From Aphelenchoides besseyi (lineage: Eukaryota > Nematoda > Chromadorea > Rhabditida > Aphelenchoididae), in assembly GCA_024699855.1 (NCBI GenBank), contig JAMPIQ010000001.1, forward strand, positions 7,006,001 to 7,070,000: a DNA stretch of 64,000 bases, given 5' to 3'. Both the position numbers and the translations under genes were made by a program. Below are positions 13,746 through 25,341 of the stretch, one piece after another. The notes beneath the pieces were generated by a model, which saw only the letters and a list, made by a program, of their open reading frames with translations, did no database searches and had not been told where the DNA came from. Numbering within the stretch: position 1 is the stretch's first letter; each line of letters starts with the position of its first letter.

Positions 13746-14059
13746 TTCTTTTGAATTCATAGCAAATGCAACGTAAATCCCGTGTCTTCCAACTGAGCTT
13801 CTCAAACACTTCACATAATCACTTTGTTGCTTCTCATTGTCGGTGCTCACAAAATGAATGCACGTCCAATTTCTTTGTCTACGTTGTCTTTCTTTCCTCC
13901 TCTCCCAACTTCTTAGATACCTCTTGTGTTTATAGCCGTTAGAAAATGTTTGATATTATTCATTGAGCTTTACAATATGATTCAAGTATATAAACCATTA
14001 AAAACAATCTGACATAGAAATTGAATCTTGAAAACGAATTCGTCTTTAAAATTCTCAGC
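13746..14059 (+). other. Intergenic: 3' end of the Ras-GAP gene and upstream region of the next gene
   Basis: AT-rich spacer with no coding signal. A lone acceptor, TTCTCAG, ends one base before the ATG at 14060. It has no obvious donor upstream, as expected for an SL trans-splice site. Confidence 0.5.
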
Positions 14060-14862
14060 ATGCAAGTCGGTTGTTCCGTTGGACTTTTTTTGATCCTCTT
14101 CGACGTTTCGTTGTCTGATTGCGATGTTGTCCAAAAGACCGTAGATTTCAACTGTTCATTACGAGCATTAGACGGTTTGATTTCAGCAATTCATGCAATG
14201 TTTGAGTGTCTACGAGCCGTCAAAAATGCGGGTTATCGTTGAGTCAAACAATGCCTATGAACAGTTTTCAAATTACACTAGCGAGAACATTAATTGCGAA
14301 TCTTTCTATCGTGTACTCCTCTGTGCACGTGAATGCTCTGGATGTTCGATCGAGGGCGGCAACAGATTTCGGAAGTCGTTTGTTGCAGCTTATCTCAATT
14401 GTACCACGGAGTTAGATGCCAAAGGTAAACTGCAAATGTACAACTGAACATAAAGTTGTTCAGAAATTGATAAGTTGGCCGATTGCTTTTCCAACGTCGA
14501 CAGAGCTCATGGCCATTGTACTTCGCAAAAGAAACGATCGGAATTCGACGAATCGATTGCTTGCCAGTGAGTTTGTTTCATTGTTGGTATAATGCAAGCA
14601 TCTCTTCAGAGTCGACGCGTACAAATGTCACAACCAGTTGGTTTCTTCTAACAATCTTTCCATTATCTTTTGAAGGTTGAGAAAGCAATTTTGTCCGAAC
14701 TTGAATCCGAAAGAGATGTCGATTCTGTGTACCGCTCGATCTTATTTTCTAAGCCCGGCGTGTGTTAATTTAACTCAATGTGACGAGCTGATCGATGGAG
14801 GAACCCGAATCGTTTGGTCCTTCTACCAACTGCTCTTCCTGTTCATCTTGTGTTTTGTTTAA
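14060..14862 (+). CDS. Secreted Cys-rich protein with a C-terminal anchor-like tail
   Basis: Five exons join in phase: 14060-14140, 14187-14424, 14464-14566, 14610-14636 and 14676-14862, for 211 residues. The N-terminus is a signal peptide (GCSVGLFLILFDVSLS). The body is a Cys-rich ectodomain with about sixteen cysteines and N-glycosylation sites. The last 13 residues are hydrophobic (FYQLLFLFILCFV), as in a GPI-attachment signal. The fourth exon is only 27 nt. The spacing of cysteines recalls nematode DUF19 or CPG4-type domains, but I cannot assign either. Other reading frames of the last exon exist; this one is the phase-consistent choice. Confidence 0.6.
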
Positions 14863-15957
14863 TAAACTTCTTTATGTTAAACGTCGTTTGAAACTAAAAA
14901 GTAACTGTTCGACATAAAAGTTCAAAACAAACTTGCCGATTTCATCGGATTATGGATATTCGAGATCCGCGCGGCCAATTCGAACAAACCGCAGCTGCAG
15001 CGGATTCATTCAACTCCGCCTTCAACACCCCTAGCAAATTGCAAGCAAAAGAGTTTTACTTTTCTGTCCATCTGACGAGTCGTGAGCGGTTTCGTCCGCT
15101 CGTCTTTTAAGTTCATTCTCACATTGTGGCCACGCAGTCATGAACTTATCCCACGTTTCGAGTTAAGGACAATCGGCTCATGCAAAGTCGTTGTCTATGC
15201 ATTTCCGAGAGTCGCTCGCAATCGCCCAATTTGTTTAGCATCGACAGTCGGTCAGCCCTTCAGTCGAAGGTGCCAAACGACTAAAAGTTCTGTGGTTGTA
15301 AAAGACAAAAATTCTTTCTTCTTGACTGAATCGTTTCTGTTTTGTCCACAGGGCATTTCGTACTTACTTTTTCAAACTCAAACGTGTTTGTTATTCTTCT
15401 TTGAACTTTCGCAATTTCAAACTCAACGAAAAGACTTGTTGGTGTCGAATTTTCAAAGTTTGTTCAAATTCAATGGCCGTTCATTTTCCCCCTACGGCTG
15501 CTCGACCTGACCGCAACCCGATGCTTTCCGCTGCCTACGGTCTCACGTTGCAGGAGTGTCAATCGGAACAAAACACTGCGGCCATTTGTCGGCATTTTGT
15601 TTCCAATCGAGCACCTTCCTTCATCTTCCGGTCCCAATGTCCACATTTCCGCTCTTAACGAAATCCTTTGGGGCATTTCAGCAACGAAAGCGCGGGATTT
15701 CGCGTCATTTTTACGCTCATCTTTTCGTCGAATGTCCGCAGACTGTTGATTGGCTCCAGAATTGTTAACCGAGAGTGTTTTCAAACTTCGCAAACCACGA
15801 ATTTCGAATTGGCGCGGCATTCTGAATTGAAGTTGCGCAAATTTCCGGTCAATTAAAATCGCTCGATTGTTCGTTTTCTTTATTCTCGTTTGTGGCCGCG
15901 CGGGTTCGAATAATTGATCCGAATTCAGTGGTCCCAAGCGCTTTTGACTTCAGGATT
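14863..15957. other. Intergenic region; no gene recognised
   Basis: Overlapping open frames on both strands (plus 15082-15510, minus 15937-15470) have no recognisable domain or splice chain. The end of the stretch carries ACTTCAG four bases before the ATG at 15958. Confidence 0.5.
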
Positions 15958-18789
15958 ATGAGCAGCCTGAAAGGGTCGTGGTTGGTCAACACCTCAATTC
16001 TGCTTGTTGTCCTACTCAGCAGTTTCGTAGGTAAGTCGCGTTCAACGTTGTGAGAATGTCCATTTGCTCGAGTTCGGTTATCGTGAGAACATCTACTGAC
16101 CACTTAATTATACGCTTCCAAGAGGTCCAGTAGTCAAAATTCGTTTTCTAACAAAACTGACAACTCGAGAACTCACTCACTGCTGAGCTCGGACGTTGAA
16201 ACAAACAGTTTATTGCTGACGGAGTGGAGCAAAGTACACTCGTTTTTTAGTTAAATTTATGAGCGTCAAAATGTACACAGTAATTGTTTGTCTTCACTCA
16301 ATTAAACGAAAAAAGAAAACCACAAACGAATGACCTATCTTCAAGTTATCAAACCGCCGCTTGTGAAGATGTTCAAAACGTTTCGTACCAACTGGAAATC
16401 GGCGGGCATAACAGTCACTCGACGGCCGTGTCGTGCACACAAACTCGCAGCTTCAAACAACTGGATGATAAACGCTTCGGCAGCCTGAAAAACGGTCTTC
16501 CAATCAGAAATCTCAGATCGAACTAACCTCTTGGAGGGCACTGACGGCTTCCGATTGAACGCGCATATCTTGTCGTCCGGACATCTCGTAGATGGTATCC
16601 TTTACCACTCGACAAAATGGTGCTTTTTGAATCAACAAGGCCGTTGATTTCTGATACTTTCGAATTTCCATTAACGCTTTTGTTCCCGCTTTAAATCGTC
16701 GCTTTTTGGCCACAATTTGCTGTCGATAGGATTGGTCTTGAATCACTGCATGTTTCACTTTTGGTAGTCGTCTTGTAGAGTCTTCGTTTCGGTTTGTTTC
16801 TCTAGAGCAAAGAATCGTTCTCTATTTTCAACCGCTGAAACTCACTGGCTACTTTCATCGTACGGGACAAGTGCAATTCGCTGTGGACGTCTGATTTCTT
16901 GAGATCCCTGGTTGACATTCTGTGAGAACATTTGAAGTATCGATTGTTCATCTGAAACGCGAAGATGCAAAGAAGAAAAAGAAACTGACCGTCGATTTGT
17001 GATTTGCTCTGAGAAAAATTTGAAACCGAAAGTTGTGATTCGGATTTTTGGCCCCAACGTCGTGTTTGGGTTTGTTTTCCACGAACCATTTTCTTGGCAG
17101 TCAACAAACATCCGAGTAGAAAAACGAGCAGCCAAAAATTTGGGAAGCCAACTCGTTGATCGCGCGTCTTTTCGAACGCAAATCGAGCGCGCTGACAATC
17201 CGCTCGAAAAGCGTCGTCGAGTGTCCAGTTTCTTTCTGCGGCGTTCGATCTTGTTGTCCCGGACGTTTACACGCAAAAACGTCAATGCGCCATTTTTGTT
17301 TAACAGCATGTCAAGAATGTTAGTTTCGATGGAGTTCAATTTGATCATAATCGTGATTGTGGTTTCTGGTCGACTACTTTCGATTAATGAGAACATATAC
17401 ACGAAAACTTCTTTGAATTACTCGTTAGAACGATTACTTGCGTATTCAATCCGCTTAGTGAATGCGGAAGCCATAGAGTTACGAGGTCGGAAAACAACCT
17501 ACGAAATTCGTGACGTCCAATTCCGATTGCACGCTTAATTGAGCTCGTTGGTCTTATGACCTTTAGAGCTCAGTTGTACTTCTTTTCGAACTTTTGAGTA
17601 TTTCCGGTTCAAGACAGCAACTTTCTGTGAGAGTACGAACTCATTGAACGGTGCAAATCTTAACCGTCCTTTTTGTTGGATGCAAAATCTGAAATTCCAT
17701 TGAAAGAAAAAATTCGTTGACAGAAGTTCGAGATTCAATTTGAAAAGGTTTCCGTTTTCTCGTCACAACTAGTCATCTAATACTTAAATGACTGCACATT
17801 TAATTTCCGTTATGCTCGGAATCCGGAAACCGAATAACCCTTCATTTGCCACGAATGTCGCTGAATCGTAGGAACAATAGACGGCTCAGCCGAACACGAC
17901 TGTTTTGTTCGCATTACACGGGAATAAAAGCAAAAACATTGGAATTAAGTACTGAACACAAACCCAAATGTATTCATGGTCACAACCCGAGTAATTCAGA
18001 CAACCACAGTATCTCTTTTCATTAACTCGCAAACAATCTTTGTTTTAGGAACATCTGGTCAAGACGTCAAATGGGTACGTTTGAGCTGTAGATCAATTGA
18101 AACAAACATCCAATATAGGTGCCTATTGTTGAGCGACGATCGGAAACGACCAATGAAATCGAAGCGGCATTCCAGAAAACTTGGCACACAGATCAAATCA
18201 CAAGTGAAAAAGTGGCGAGAATTGGAAAAATGCTGAACGTTAGTTTGTTTTTACAACCAACTTGCTGGTCAAACTTACCAGTCGCATCTTCACTTGCGAT
18301 TTAAACGTTTATTCTTTCCATTGCTATGCTAAAACTGTGGGCAGAAGCGTTCATTGAGAATGCAGAATCGAATTCGAAATTCAACACATTAAACGATATG
18401 ATATTCTTCAGTGCCGATTAAGCACATTCTCGAAATCACGCAGCTGATCACATTTGACGATTACAAAACTGAGCTTAATCTCGAGCATTCTCACGTATAA
18501 ACAGGGATTGAGAATAAGTCAGTTTGTTGCTGCTAATTTTTTCAAATAAGCTTAAGTTTTGGATTGACCTTTTCGTTTACGCACTTAGAAATAAGTGGAA
18601 GTTAATTTCAACCAGCAACATAAACAACAAATAAACGACGTATTTCAGAATTCCTTGGACACACAGAAACAGGAGATAAAAGAAGGTCGACAGAAACTGG
18701 ATGAGCTTCAACAAGCAACATCGACAGCCTCTCGACTGCTTCCGTTCACCTTCTTGCTTGTTTCGTTTGCTGTCTATAATCAACGGTAA
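15958..18789 (+). CDS. Hypothetical secreted or membrane-anchored helical protein
   Basis: Exon 1 (15958-16030) encodes a signal peptide ([18 protein letters not shown]). After a 2-kb intron come 18049-18074, 18119-18238, probably 18412-18494, and 18649-18789. The middle is helical and charged. The last exon has a coiled-coil stretch ([19 protein letters not shown]) followed by a hydrophobic tail ([14 protein letters not shown]), so the product is likely anchored by its C-terminus. The link between 18238 and 18412 is unresolved: the good donor GTTAGT at 18239 is out of phase by one, and an extra exon around 18345 is possible. The family is unknown. The large first intron holds a centromeric histone gene on the other strand. 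Confidence 0.5.
16341..17089 (-). CDS. CENPA: CENP-A-type centromeric histone H3 variant
   Basis: This histone replaces H3 in centromeric nucleosomes and marks where the kinetochore forms. Exons 17089-16990, 16951-16846, 16801-16528 and 16484-16341 join with matching phases to 207 residues. The first 110 or so residues are a divergent basic tail that does not resemble H3. The histone fold follows: alpha-N and alpha-1 ([20 protein letters not shown]), then alpha-2 and alpha-3 ([20 protein letters not shown]). Between F.R and ALQE it has 30 residues, as in human CENP-A, against 28 in canonical H3. This longer loop 1 and the odd tail distinguish it from ordinary or replication-independent H3. 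The gene lies entirely inside an intron on the opposite strand of a secreted-protein gene. Confidence 0.87.
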
Positions 18790-19034
18790 CATCCAATTCG
18801 ATTAACTGCCAATTTCCAGTGTCCTTAAGATTCGTTTGAGTTTCAGTCGGAATTTAAGTTAAAACTTTTCATTCGGAATTAACTGTATGTACAAAAGACA
18901 ATAAATTAATAATCTACACAAACGATGGTCAAGATAATCGAAAGATTGTACTTTTCGCAAAGTTGTTGAACATTTCCAGTTGAATGTTCCTTCGAACTGA
19001 CAGTGAAATTGATCATTGGACGGTGAAAGATCGA

Positions 19035-21026
19035 TTACAGAAGAACGGCGATGGAGTCTTCAGTGACATTTTGCATTGGCGATGTTACGGTAATCACATT
19101 CTCGCGTTCCACTACCGCATTTCTTGGAATCAATGGTCGGGTAATTTGAATAGAATTTGATGTCCTTGTGACGTCCAATGAGTTCATGAAAGATGGTGAA
19201 TCAACGACTGTTGGATTTCTGAAACGATAATTGAAATAATTTGCGAAATTAATAAGCCTCTTGTTTTTGTCTACACTTTTGCCTTCGAGGAATGGAAGTA
19301 GTTTTACGGTTGTTATCGGTGAGGGTGTCTATTGTTCAATGAAATGAAAGAAGCCGTTTACTGGTGTAGATTTTAATCTTTCTTAGATCAATTAGTATAC
19401 TGATTACTCAGCGATTAGCTTAGTCTCAAGTGTTCAAAAAATTACAGTCGAGACTATTTGATTAATCAGGAAGGTAATCCGCAGTAACGAAATCCGTCCA
19501 CTGAACGTTTTACTTACGTACTTCTTAGTACGATAGAAAGAACCGTAGATATCTCGTCTGACAATGACGAGTAAGAAACAGTGAAATTCACATGAATGCG
19601 AAACCAGTGGAACCTTTCTTATGTATGAGGTTTGCGTGGAGTATTTTTGGTGCAAAAACGGTACATTTGCAAACAGTTATTACGTTGTTTTTTGTTGCAC
19701 TCACCTGCTATCGTTTATCGAACGTCTTTGGTCGGGACTGCAGGCCTTCGAGTCGTAGAGATTGCGCGTGAAAAGAGTTTGCTTGTAATAAGCATCACTG
19801 GAAGATCGTCGTTTCGAACATCCCAGCACTCTCGACCATGTGCGAACGGCCACCGTACGGAAACGTTCAGAAAGAACTCCATAAAGAATTGGGTTAATGC
19901 AACTGTTGGAATAAGCCAAAGTTTGAGCTGCTGATTGGACGAACAACAGTAAATTTTCGTTGTGTTCCCAGAAAGAGAGTTCTGGATAGTTGAGAGCCCG
20001 TAAAAAGAATCTCAAATTCTGCGGAAACCACAAAGCACCAAAAATGCAAATCAAGGCCAAAACCATTTTTGTAGCATGACGTTTCATTCTACAAACGAGA
20101 ATAATTATCTCTTAAAAACAAACCTACTTTTGAGAAGACTTTGAGATCACCAACCGATCTTTGTATAGAGCTTTTAAGAGAAGACCATAGAAGACACTGC
20201 ACATCGCAAGTGGTAGAATGTAGGCTCCAACGTTGAAACTCCAGAAGAAAACACGTACTGTAATCGACGACGCATGTCCAGATCCGATCTCGACGGAATC
20301 AACACAATATCTTTCGATTGTTCCCTAAAATTCCAAGGGTTGTTAATTGCGTTAATAGTTAACAACTTACGTTGAATTCTTGCTCAATAACTCCCGCCGC
20401 ACGCATCGTTGGATAGTTCAAAATTAGCATAAGAATCCAAAGACCAATACACGCGTAGATAGCATTCTTTCGTCGCCTAATGGATTTCAACTTCGTGGGT
20501 GAAGTAATGGACCTGAAAAGGAGTGCATGACTAATATAACTGAATAATTAGGTTTCTTAAAAATTCGCAGCTTAATTGCCGTCTTCAAGAGTTTGAAGAA
20601 ACCTGGTAATTACGTATTCACTTACAAGTATCGCTCGAACGCCAGCAATGCCAATGTATAGCACGAGACAAAGCAGGTAGTATACTGAAGCATTATCATC
20701 AGACGACAGATATGATCTGAGAAAATCCAAGTGTATGCGTACGAAAACGCCGTAAGAGGTACACATCCCAACAGAAACAACAAATCGGCAAATGCAAGAC
20801 ATGCGATCAAGATGTTGTTCGAATCGTGCAGCTGTCGATTAACCGCAATGACGAACAGAACTATTGAATTGCCGATGAAACCGATCACAATTATCAGCAG
20901 GAAGACAAGGCATAGCAACAACATTTCGTCTGAAATCCGAGCTAATGATCGTATGAAGTCACGAAAAAATGGAAACCCGAACACGATGGGGGAAGTAATA
21001 TGAAAACGAAAAAAGGGCGGCGCCAT
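19035..21026 (-). CDS. Rhodopsin-family neuropeptide GPCR (galanin/allatostatin A-like)
   Basis: A seven-transmembrane receptor for a peptide ligand. Exons 21026-20626, 20512-20371, 20324-20128, 20088-19705 and 19218-19035 join in phase to 435 residues. TM1 carries GNSIVL, TM2 LACLAFADLLFLLG, and TM3 ends in FERY (the DRY position). TM7 is LAYSNSCINPILYGVLSERF, with the NPxxY motif. That TM7 and the WFP in TM6 are closest in my memory to galanin and allatostatin A receptors; somatostatin-type is the main alternative. A long last intron separates the final exon, which encodes a Ser/Thr-rich tail ending SIAVLL. If that exon is skipped, a stop follows right after exon 4. Confidence 0.85.
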
Positions 21027-22728
21027 ATCTTATGGCTCATGAGAATTAATCCCACTACCGAAGTGTATGGTAAGAGGACATTGGTTTATCCGTAGCAACT
21101 GGACGATATTAAACGTGGAATATTGGCAATTTGGTGCAAGAAATTGGGATTTGTAACGTGGAGATTAATTTCGATGAGTTCAATCAAACGTGTGAACAAA
21201 TTGACGTGGTGCGATTTGCAAGCATAAAGATTGGTACAACTTATAACACTACAACCAAGTACGAACCCCAAATAGTCACCATATTCTCTCGTTTGATGAC
21301 GGCAAAATGGAGTCTTCAAAGTCAATTTAAAGAAAAATGTCTCAATGAACAGTCAGTTAATTAAGTGGATTTAATTAAAGGACGTTTGATTCCAGTTCAA
21401 AAGAACCTTCGAAATGGAAATCTCCCACTTCACAACTTTTTTAAGCTTCTAAAGTGGTTACTTTCGACTAAGAGTACTCAATGTCTGCAGTAAAAAAGAA
21501 GTACGTACTCAGTTAATTTGATTGTTTTCATCGAGTCTCATCACTAAAACCGGAAGTTTGTTCTGTTCGTAGATCATCTTCAACAATCGAAGAGACATTC
21601 TCCATTAATTCAATTGGACACAAATCGAATAAGGATCGTTGCGCTCAAGTTAAAAGACAGAAGATCACGAGTTAAGAACATTCGAATTCTCGCCTTTAAA
21701 ATACAAACCTCGCCAACTACATAGTCACATTGTATCCTAAAACAGCACACTCTCGACGAAGCGACTTGATACAAAACGTTTTCGACGTGAAGATTCGCAA
21801 CTATTCTGCAAATGAGAATCTCTGATTACTTTTTGTTCGTGGACTTCAAATCTAGAAAGTGGCGACAGTAAACGCTAAACACAAAGCAAAAGAAACGGGC
21901 TGTAATCTTCGTGGCATGTTGACTGACGATTATGTCGCGAACTGAAGGCTTAAATACGTTTGGCAGTTGAGAGATCAAAAACAACAAATGGCCCAAAAAT
22001 ATAAGGTTCTTGTGAAGTGGACTTCAACGTTTATCAACAAGATTAGCTGTAGAGTTTTCTTTTGTTTTGAATTGTCAAACGGTTTTATCGCTCCCAAGCA
22101 CCGCCCATCGACTTTGTTGCTACGTTTTTTGTTAAAAGGTCATAACAGACTGTTGAGACCTTAATATGAACGGATTAAACGTTTCAACTTAACGACCTGA
22201 ACGTAAGTGTCTGAGCAAAAACCTAATCATCATTTGCGCAAGACGTCGAACTCAACATCGTGTAAAAGAAGGAAATCAAGAATGCTCACGCAGTAGAGAT
22301 CTGCTCGAAGATCATTTTATTATTCTGAAACCAATGTCCACATGGTTCGCTAACGCGCAATTTGTTTGTATTACGGATTTTCACCTTCTTCCTTTCAAAC
22401 AACATCAAATATTAACGAATGAGGGCTGTTGGCACGGTCACTGCTATCAAAAAACATGGTTTCATTGGTCTCGTGCAACAATAGGAATTTTTATGAGAAG
22501 AAAGCGAATCTATTGAACTGAAGGGCCATTAGCAACTTGAAAGTCAGAATGTGAACATGTGCGGGGGTTTTGCGAACTGCCGACCAGCTTTCGCCCTTCC
22601 GTTTCGCGCTCATTTACAATTAAAGATAAGGAAAATTAGATAAACAAGTGAAACAAGGGCACTAAATTCGGTCCAGTCAACGTCACTTTAGTGGCTGGAG
22701 AGATTAGAAATGTAAACAATCGACCAAT
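21027..22728. other. Intergenic region; no gene recognised
   Basis: AT-rich sequence with short scattered open frames on both strands (for example plus 21131-21364 and plus 21967-22164). None shows a domain or a convincing splice chain. It probably includes the promoter of the GPCR gene. Confidence 0.5.
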
Positions 22729-23019
22729 TTAGCGACAAAATTTGAGAGCCTGCGCGAGATTCTCTGGACGCCTACGGCCAACAGGTCGAATATAATGATA
22801 ACGAGCACCGAAATCCGAGCTCGACGTGGACATCGGTAGCGTTCCAGTTGAACGTTTTATTTCAGATGTCTTCATATGACCGTCCTTCTTTCTCTTCACA
22901 CTTAAACGATGAAATTGCAACAAACCAAATAGACAAAATTGAATGACACAACGGAAATGAAATCGAGAAGACGAGTCAACGAAGATTTTAGCAAACAACA
23001 AACAAAAACCTGTCAGCAT
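22729..23019 (-). CDS. Candidate amidated-neuropeptide precursor
   Basis: An ATG-started frame of 96 residues begins with a hydrophobic stretch (LTGFCLLFAKIF) and contains classic prohormone cleavage signals. KR precedes a peptide beginning STGTLPMS and ending YHYIRPVG, and RRR follows the Gly. Processing would give a peptide ending in Arg-Pro-Val-amide. A second basic site, KRKK, lies upstream. I do not recognise the peptide family. Points against: the hydrophobic leader is not a clean signal peptide, the frame is single-exon, and there is only one candidate peptide. The gene next door is a peptide GPCR, which proves nothing. Confidence 0.35.
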   Translation of the reverse strand: MLTGFCLLFAKIFVDSSSRFHFRCVIQFCLFGLLQFHRLSVKRKKDGHMKTSEIKRSTGTLPMSTSSSDFGARYHYIRPVGRRRPENLAQALKFCR

Positions 23020-25341
23020 TTTTGCGGAATTTACACTCAACCAATTGCAGTATCAGTTACTATAAATAAAAAGTTGTGATTTGCTCTCTGAATGTCAATT
23101 CCTATCGAATTGTGAATCTTCCATGGCGATTAGGTCACGACATAAACGCATGAAATACTAAAACCAGGGCGGATTATCCTGCTGGCTTTTGGGTCCACTA
23201 GTTTTCTGATTGCACGAAATAACCAAATGGAGAAGAGCAAGGCTATCACGAGATAATCAGATGACATCTCTGAGATAAGTGTTAACAAAACAAATAAACA
23301 CCGTAGTCAGTTTCTGATCTCCAAAACACATCACGTTCAATGTAATACATTTGATTATTCTTGTCGATAGTTGACCGTGCGTGTAATCAAGAAGTCAATT
23401 GATAGTCAAGGTTCTTAGGGTCAAAAGTCCTGACTCGGCGCATGTTCACGCGAGTTTTCGATGCCAAGTTGACAAACAGACGATGCCGGAACGAGGGAGC
23501 AAAGGACTTGAAATTGGAGATTCTCCATCTCTTTTGAGTGCTGTCGATTGTGCCAAATGACGTTCGTTGTTGCGCGGTCGAAGGTCGTTAAGGAAGTGAA
23601 AAAGTTCTGATAAAAATGTAAAGTCACCATAAATTTGGATGATCTTAAGCAGAGCGGAGCGAAAACTCTGGTTCCTTCTTTCGTTGAGCTTAAGAGTGCA
23701 AACTTCCCGTCTACCGTAGAAGATGGCCGACAATCAACTAGGCAGAAGGCTTGAGCTTTTAACTTCAGCGAATAAATACGTGGATTAGTTGCGAGACGAG
23801 AAACAGAAATAATTAGTTGGTAGTGGAGAGTTGTCTTTTGCATTTTGACCATAAACCTAAAAACCTCCCACTCGATTTCAAACTTCAGCGCGCAAAACGA
23901 AAGACGTAATTGAAGCGGAAGTTACACGGATATTTGTATTCTTGACTAAGAATAGGCACAAAACTTGTATTCGCGCTTCAAATTAAACTCACAAGAAAAT
24001 CTCGACACTAGAGTTCAGCAATTGGTTTGGAAAAACAGGAAAATGGTTATTAACTGAACATCAATATTTGCGACTTACGAAGTGGTCGATGAACTTGAGA
24101 TTCAATGCTGCCCTATGATGTCTTCAACTCAATGATCCAGAAAGAATGTTCGTAACGGTCTCGGAAGCCGGAAGTTTTGGTGTGTGAATCGATGGTTGCC
24201 GAGTTGCATATGGGGAGTGTAAACGGACCGTTCGTTTTCTTGAGATTATACGATCTAATTTTGCACATCAAGAGCAGTTTCTTTTGCAGTAAAACGACGC
24301 GTTCTTTTATCGGATTCAAATTTCAGACGAAAAGTCCGATGGGAAATTAAAATTTGGAGACGTGTGTTAAACGAACAGTTTGGACGATAAGTTCGAGAAG
24401 TGGAGGTCAGCGACCGTCCATAGTTCTTCGCCATCTCGTCATTTGGTTGTACTTTAGCAAGAGTCATTGAGTCAATCATGTTACCTCACGAGTGAATACG
24501 AACAAATTGTTGGCATTCACTGTGTCTCGTTCTTCGCTGTTTATATAAAACACTACCTTTGGCGGTGAAATTACTCCTCAGTTAATGGCTCAAAACAAAA
24601 TTGAGAGGATGCTAAAAGGCCGGCAATTAGATGATACAAAAAAAAATCGGTCAAAGATATCGTTTAACTAATAGACAGTTCCGGTCATTTCTCCGAAGAC
24701 TAAACATCGCTTGAGACCAGAAGTTATTACTCGGTAGGCGCATGCTATTCGCAAAGAAAACGAAGCTAATTCGATTTTGCAAATTAGAATAAGAACAAAA
24801 ACGAGATTACTGGATCAGAATTCTTCTTTTCAATTACTGTAGTAAAGTTCACAACGATCAATAAACGAAACAACTTCGGTTTCATTGTTAGCTACAGTAG
24901 TCATTTGCTTACACGATCAAGACTCTAATTTAACTACATGCTTCAAATGCTGATGCCCAAAAGAAATCTCGGCCTCGGAATTAGCTTCAAGCATGCGACC
25001 AGTCATGCGAATTTGGGGCGTTCTTATCAGTCATCTGTCAATCAGATCGTTGGATATGAGAGAAAATTGAATTACCACTCAGTGTGTGGATTTTTTGGGC
25101 GGATGTTCGTTGAAACAGGAGACAAATTTAATCCCGTATCAGTCGAGTGCACTCGAAGTTAAACAAAAGTCGTGGCATCACATGTGAAACCCAAAGTTTC
25201 GGAAAGAACGTTAATCTATTCAGCCTTTTCTGAAGTCCCGCTTCTTAACTTTAACGACCGAACATCACCATGAAAGAAACATTCCATTTCATTAGACTTG
25301 AACGTTTATTGCAACAAATTTACGCGAGTAGGACATTGAAA
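23020..25341. other. Intergenic region; no gene recognised
   Basis: The longest frame, minus 23852-23421 (143 residues, ATG start), has no recognisable domain and no clear splice context. Other frames are short. No RNA gene was seen. Confidence 0.45.

Noticed and set aside
16999..17538. 179-codon plus-strand open frame in the intron
   Set aside because: It overlaps, antisense, the first exon of the centromeric histone, has no recognisable domain, and its content looks like read-through noise.
23421..23852. 143-codon minus-strand frame with an ATG start
   Set aside because: No domain, signal peptide or splice support; length is not exceptional for this genome's noise frames.
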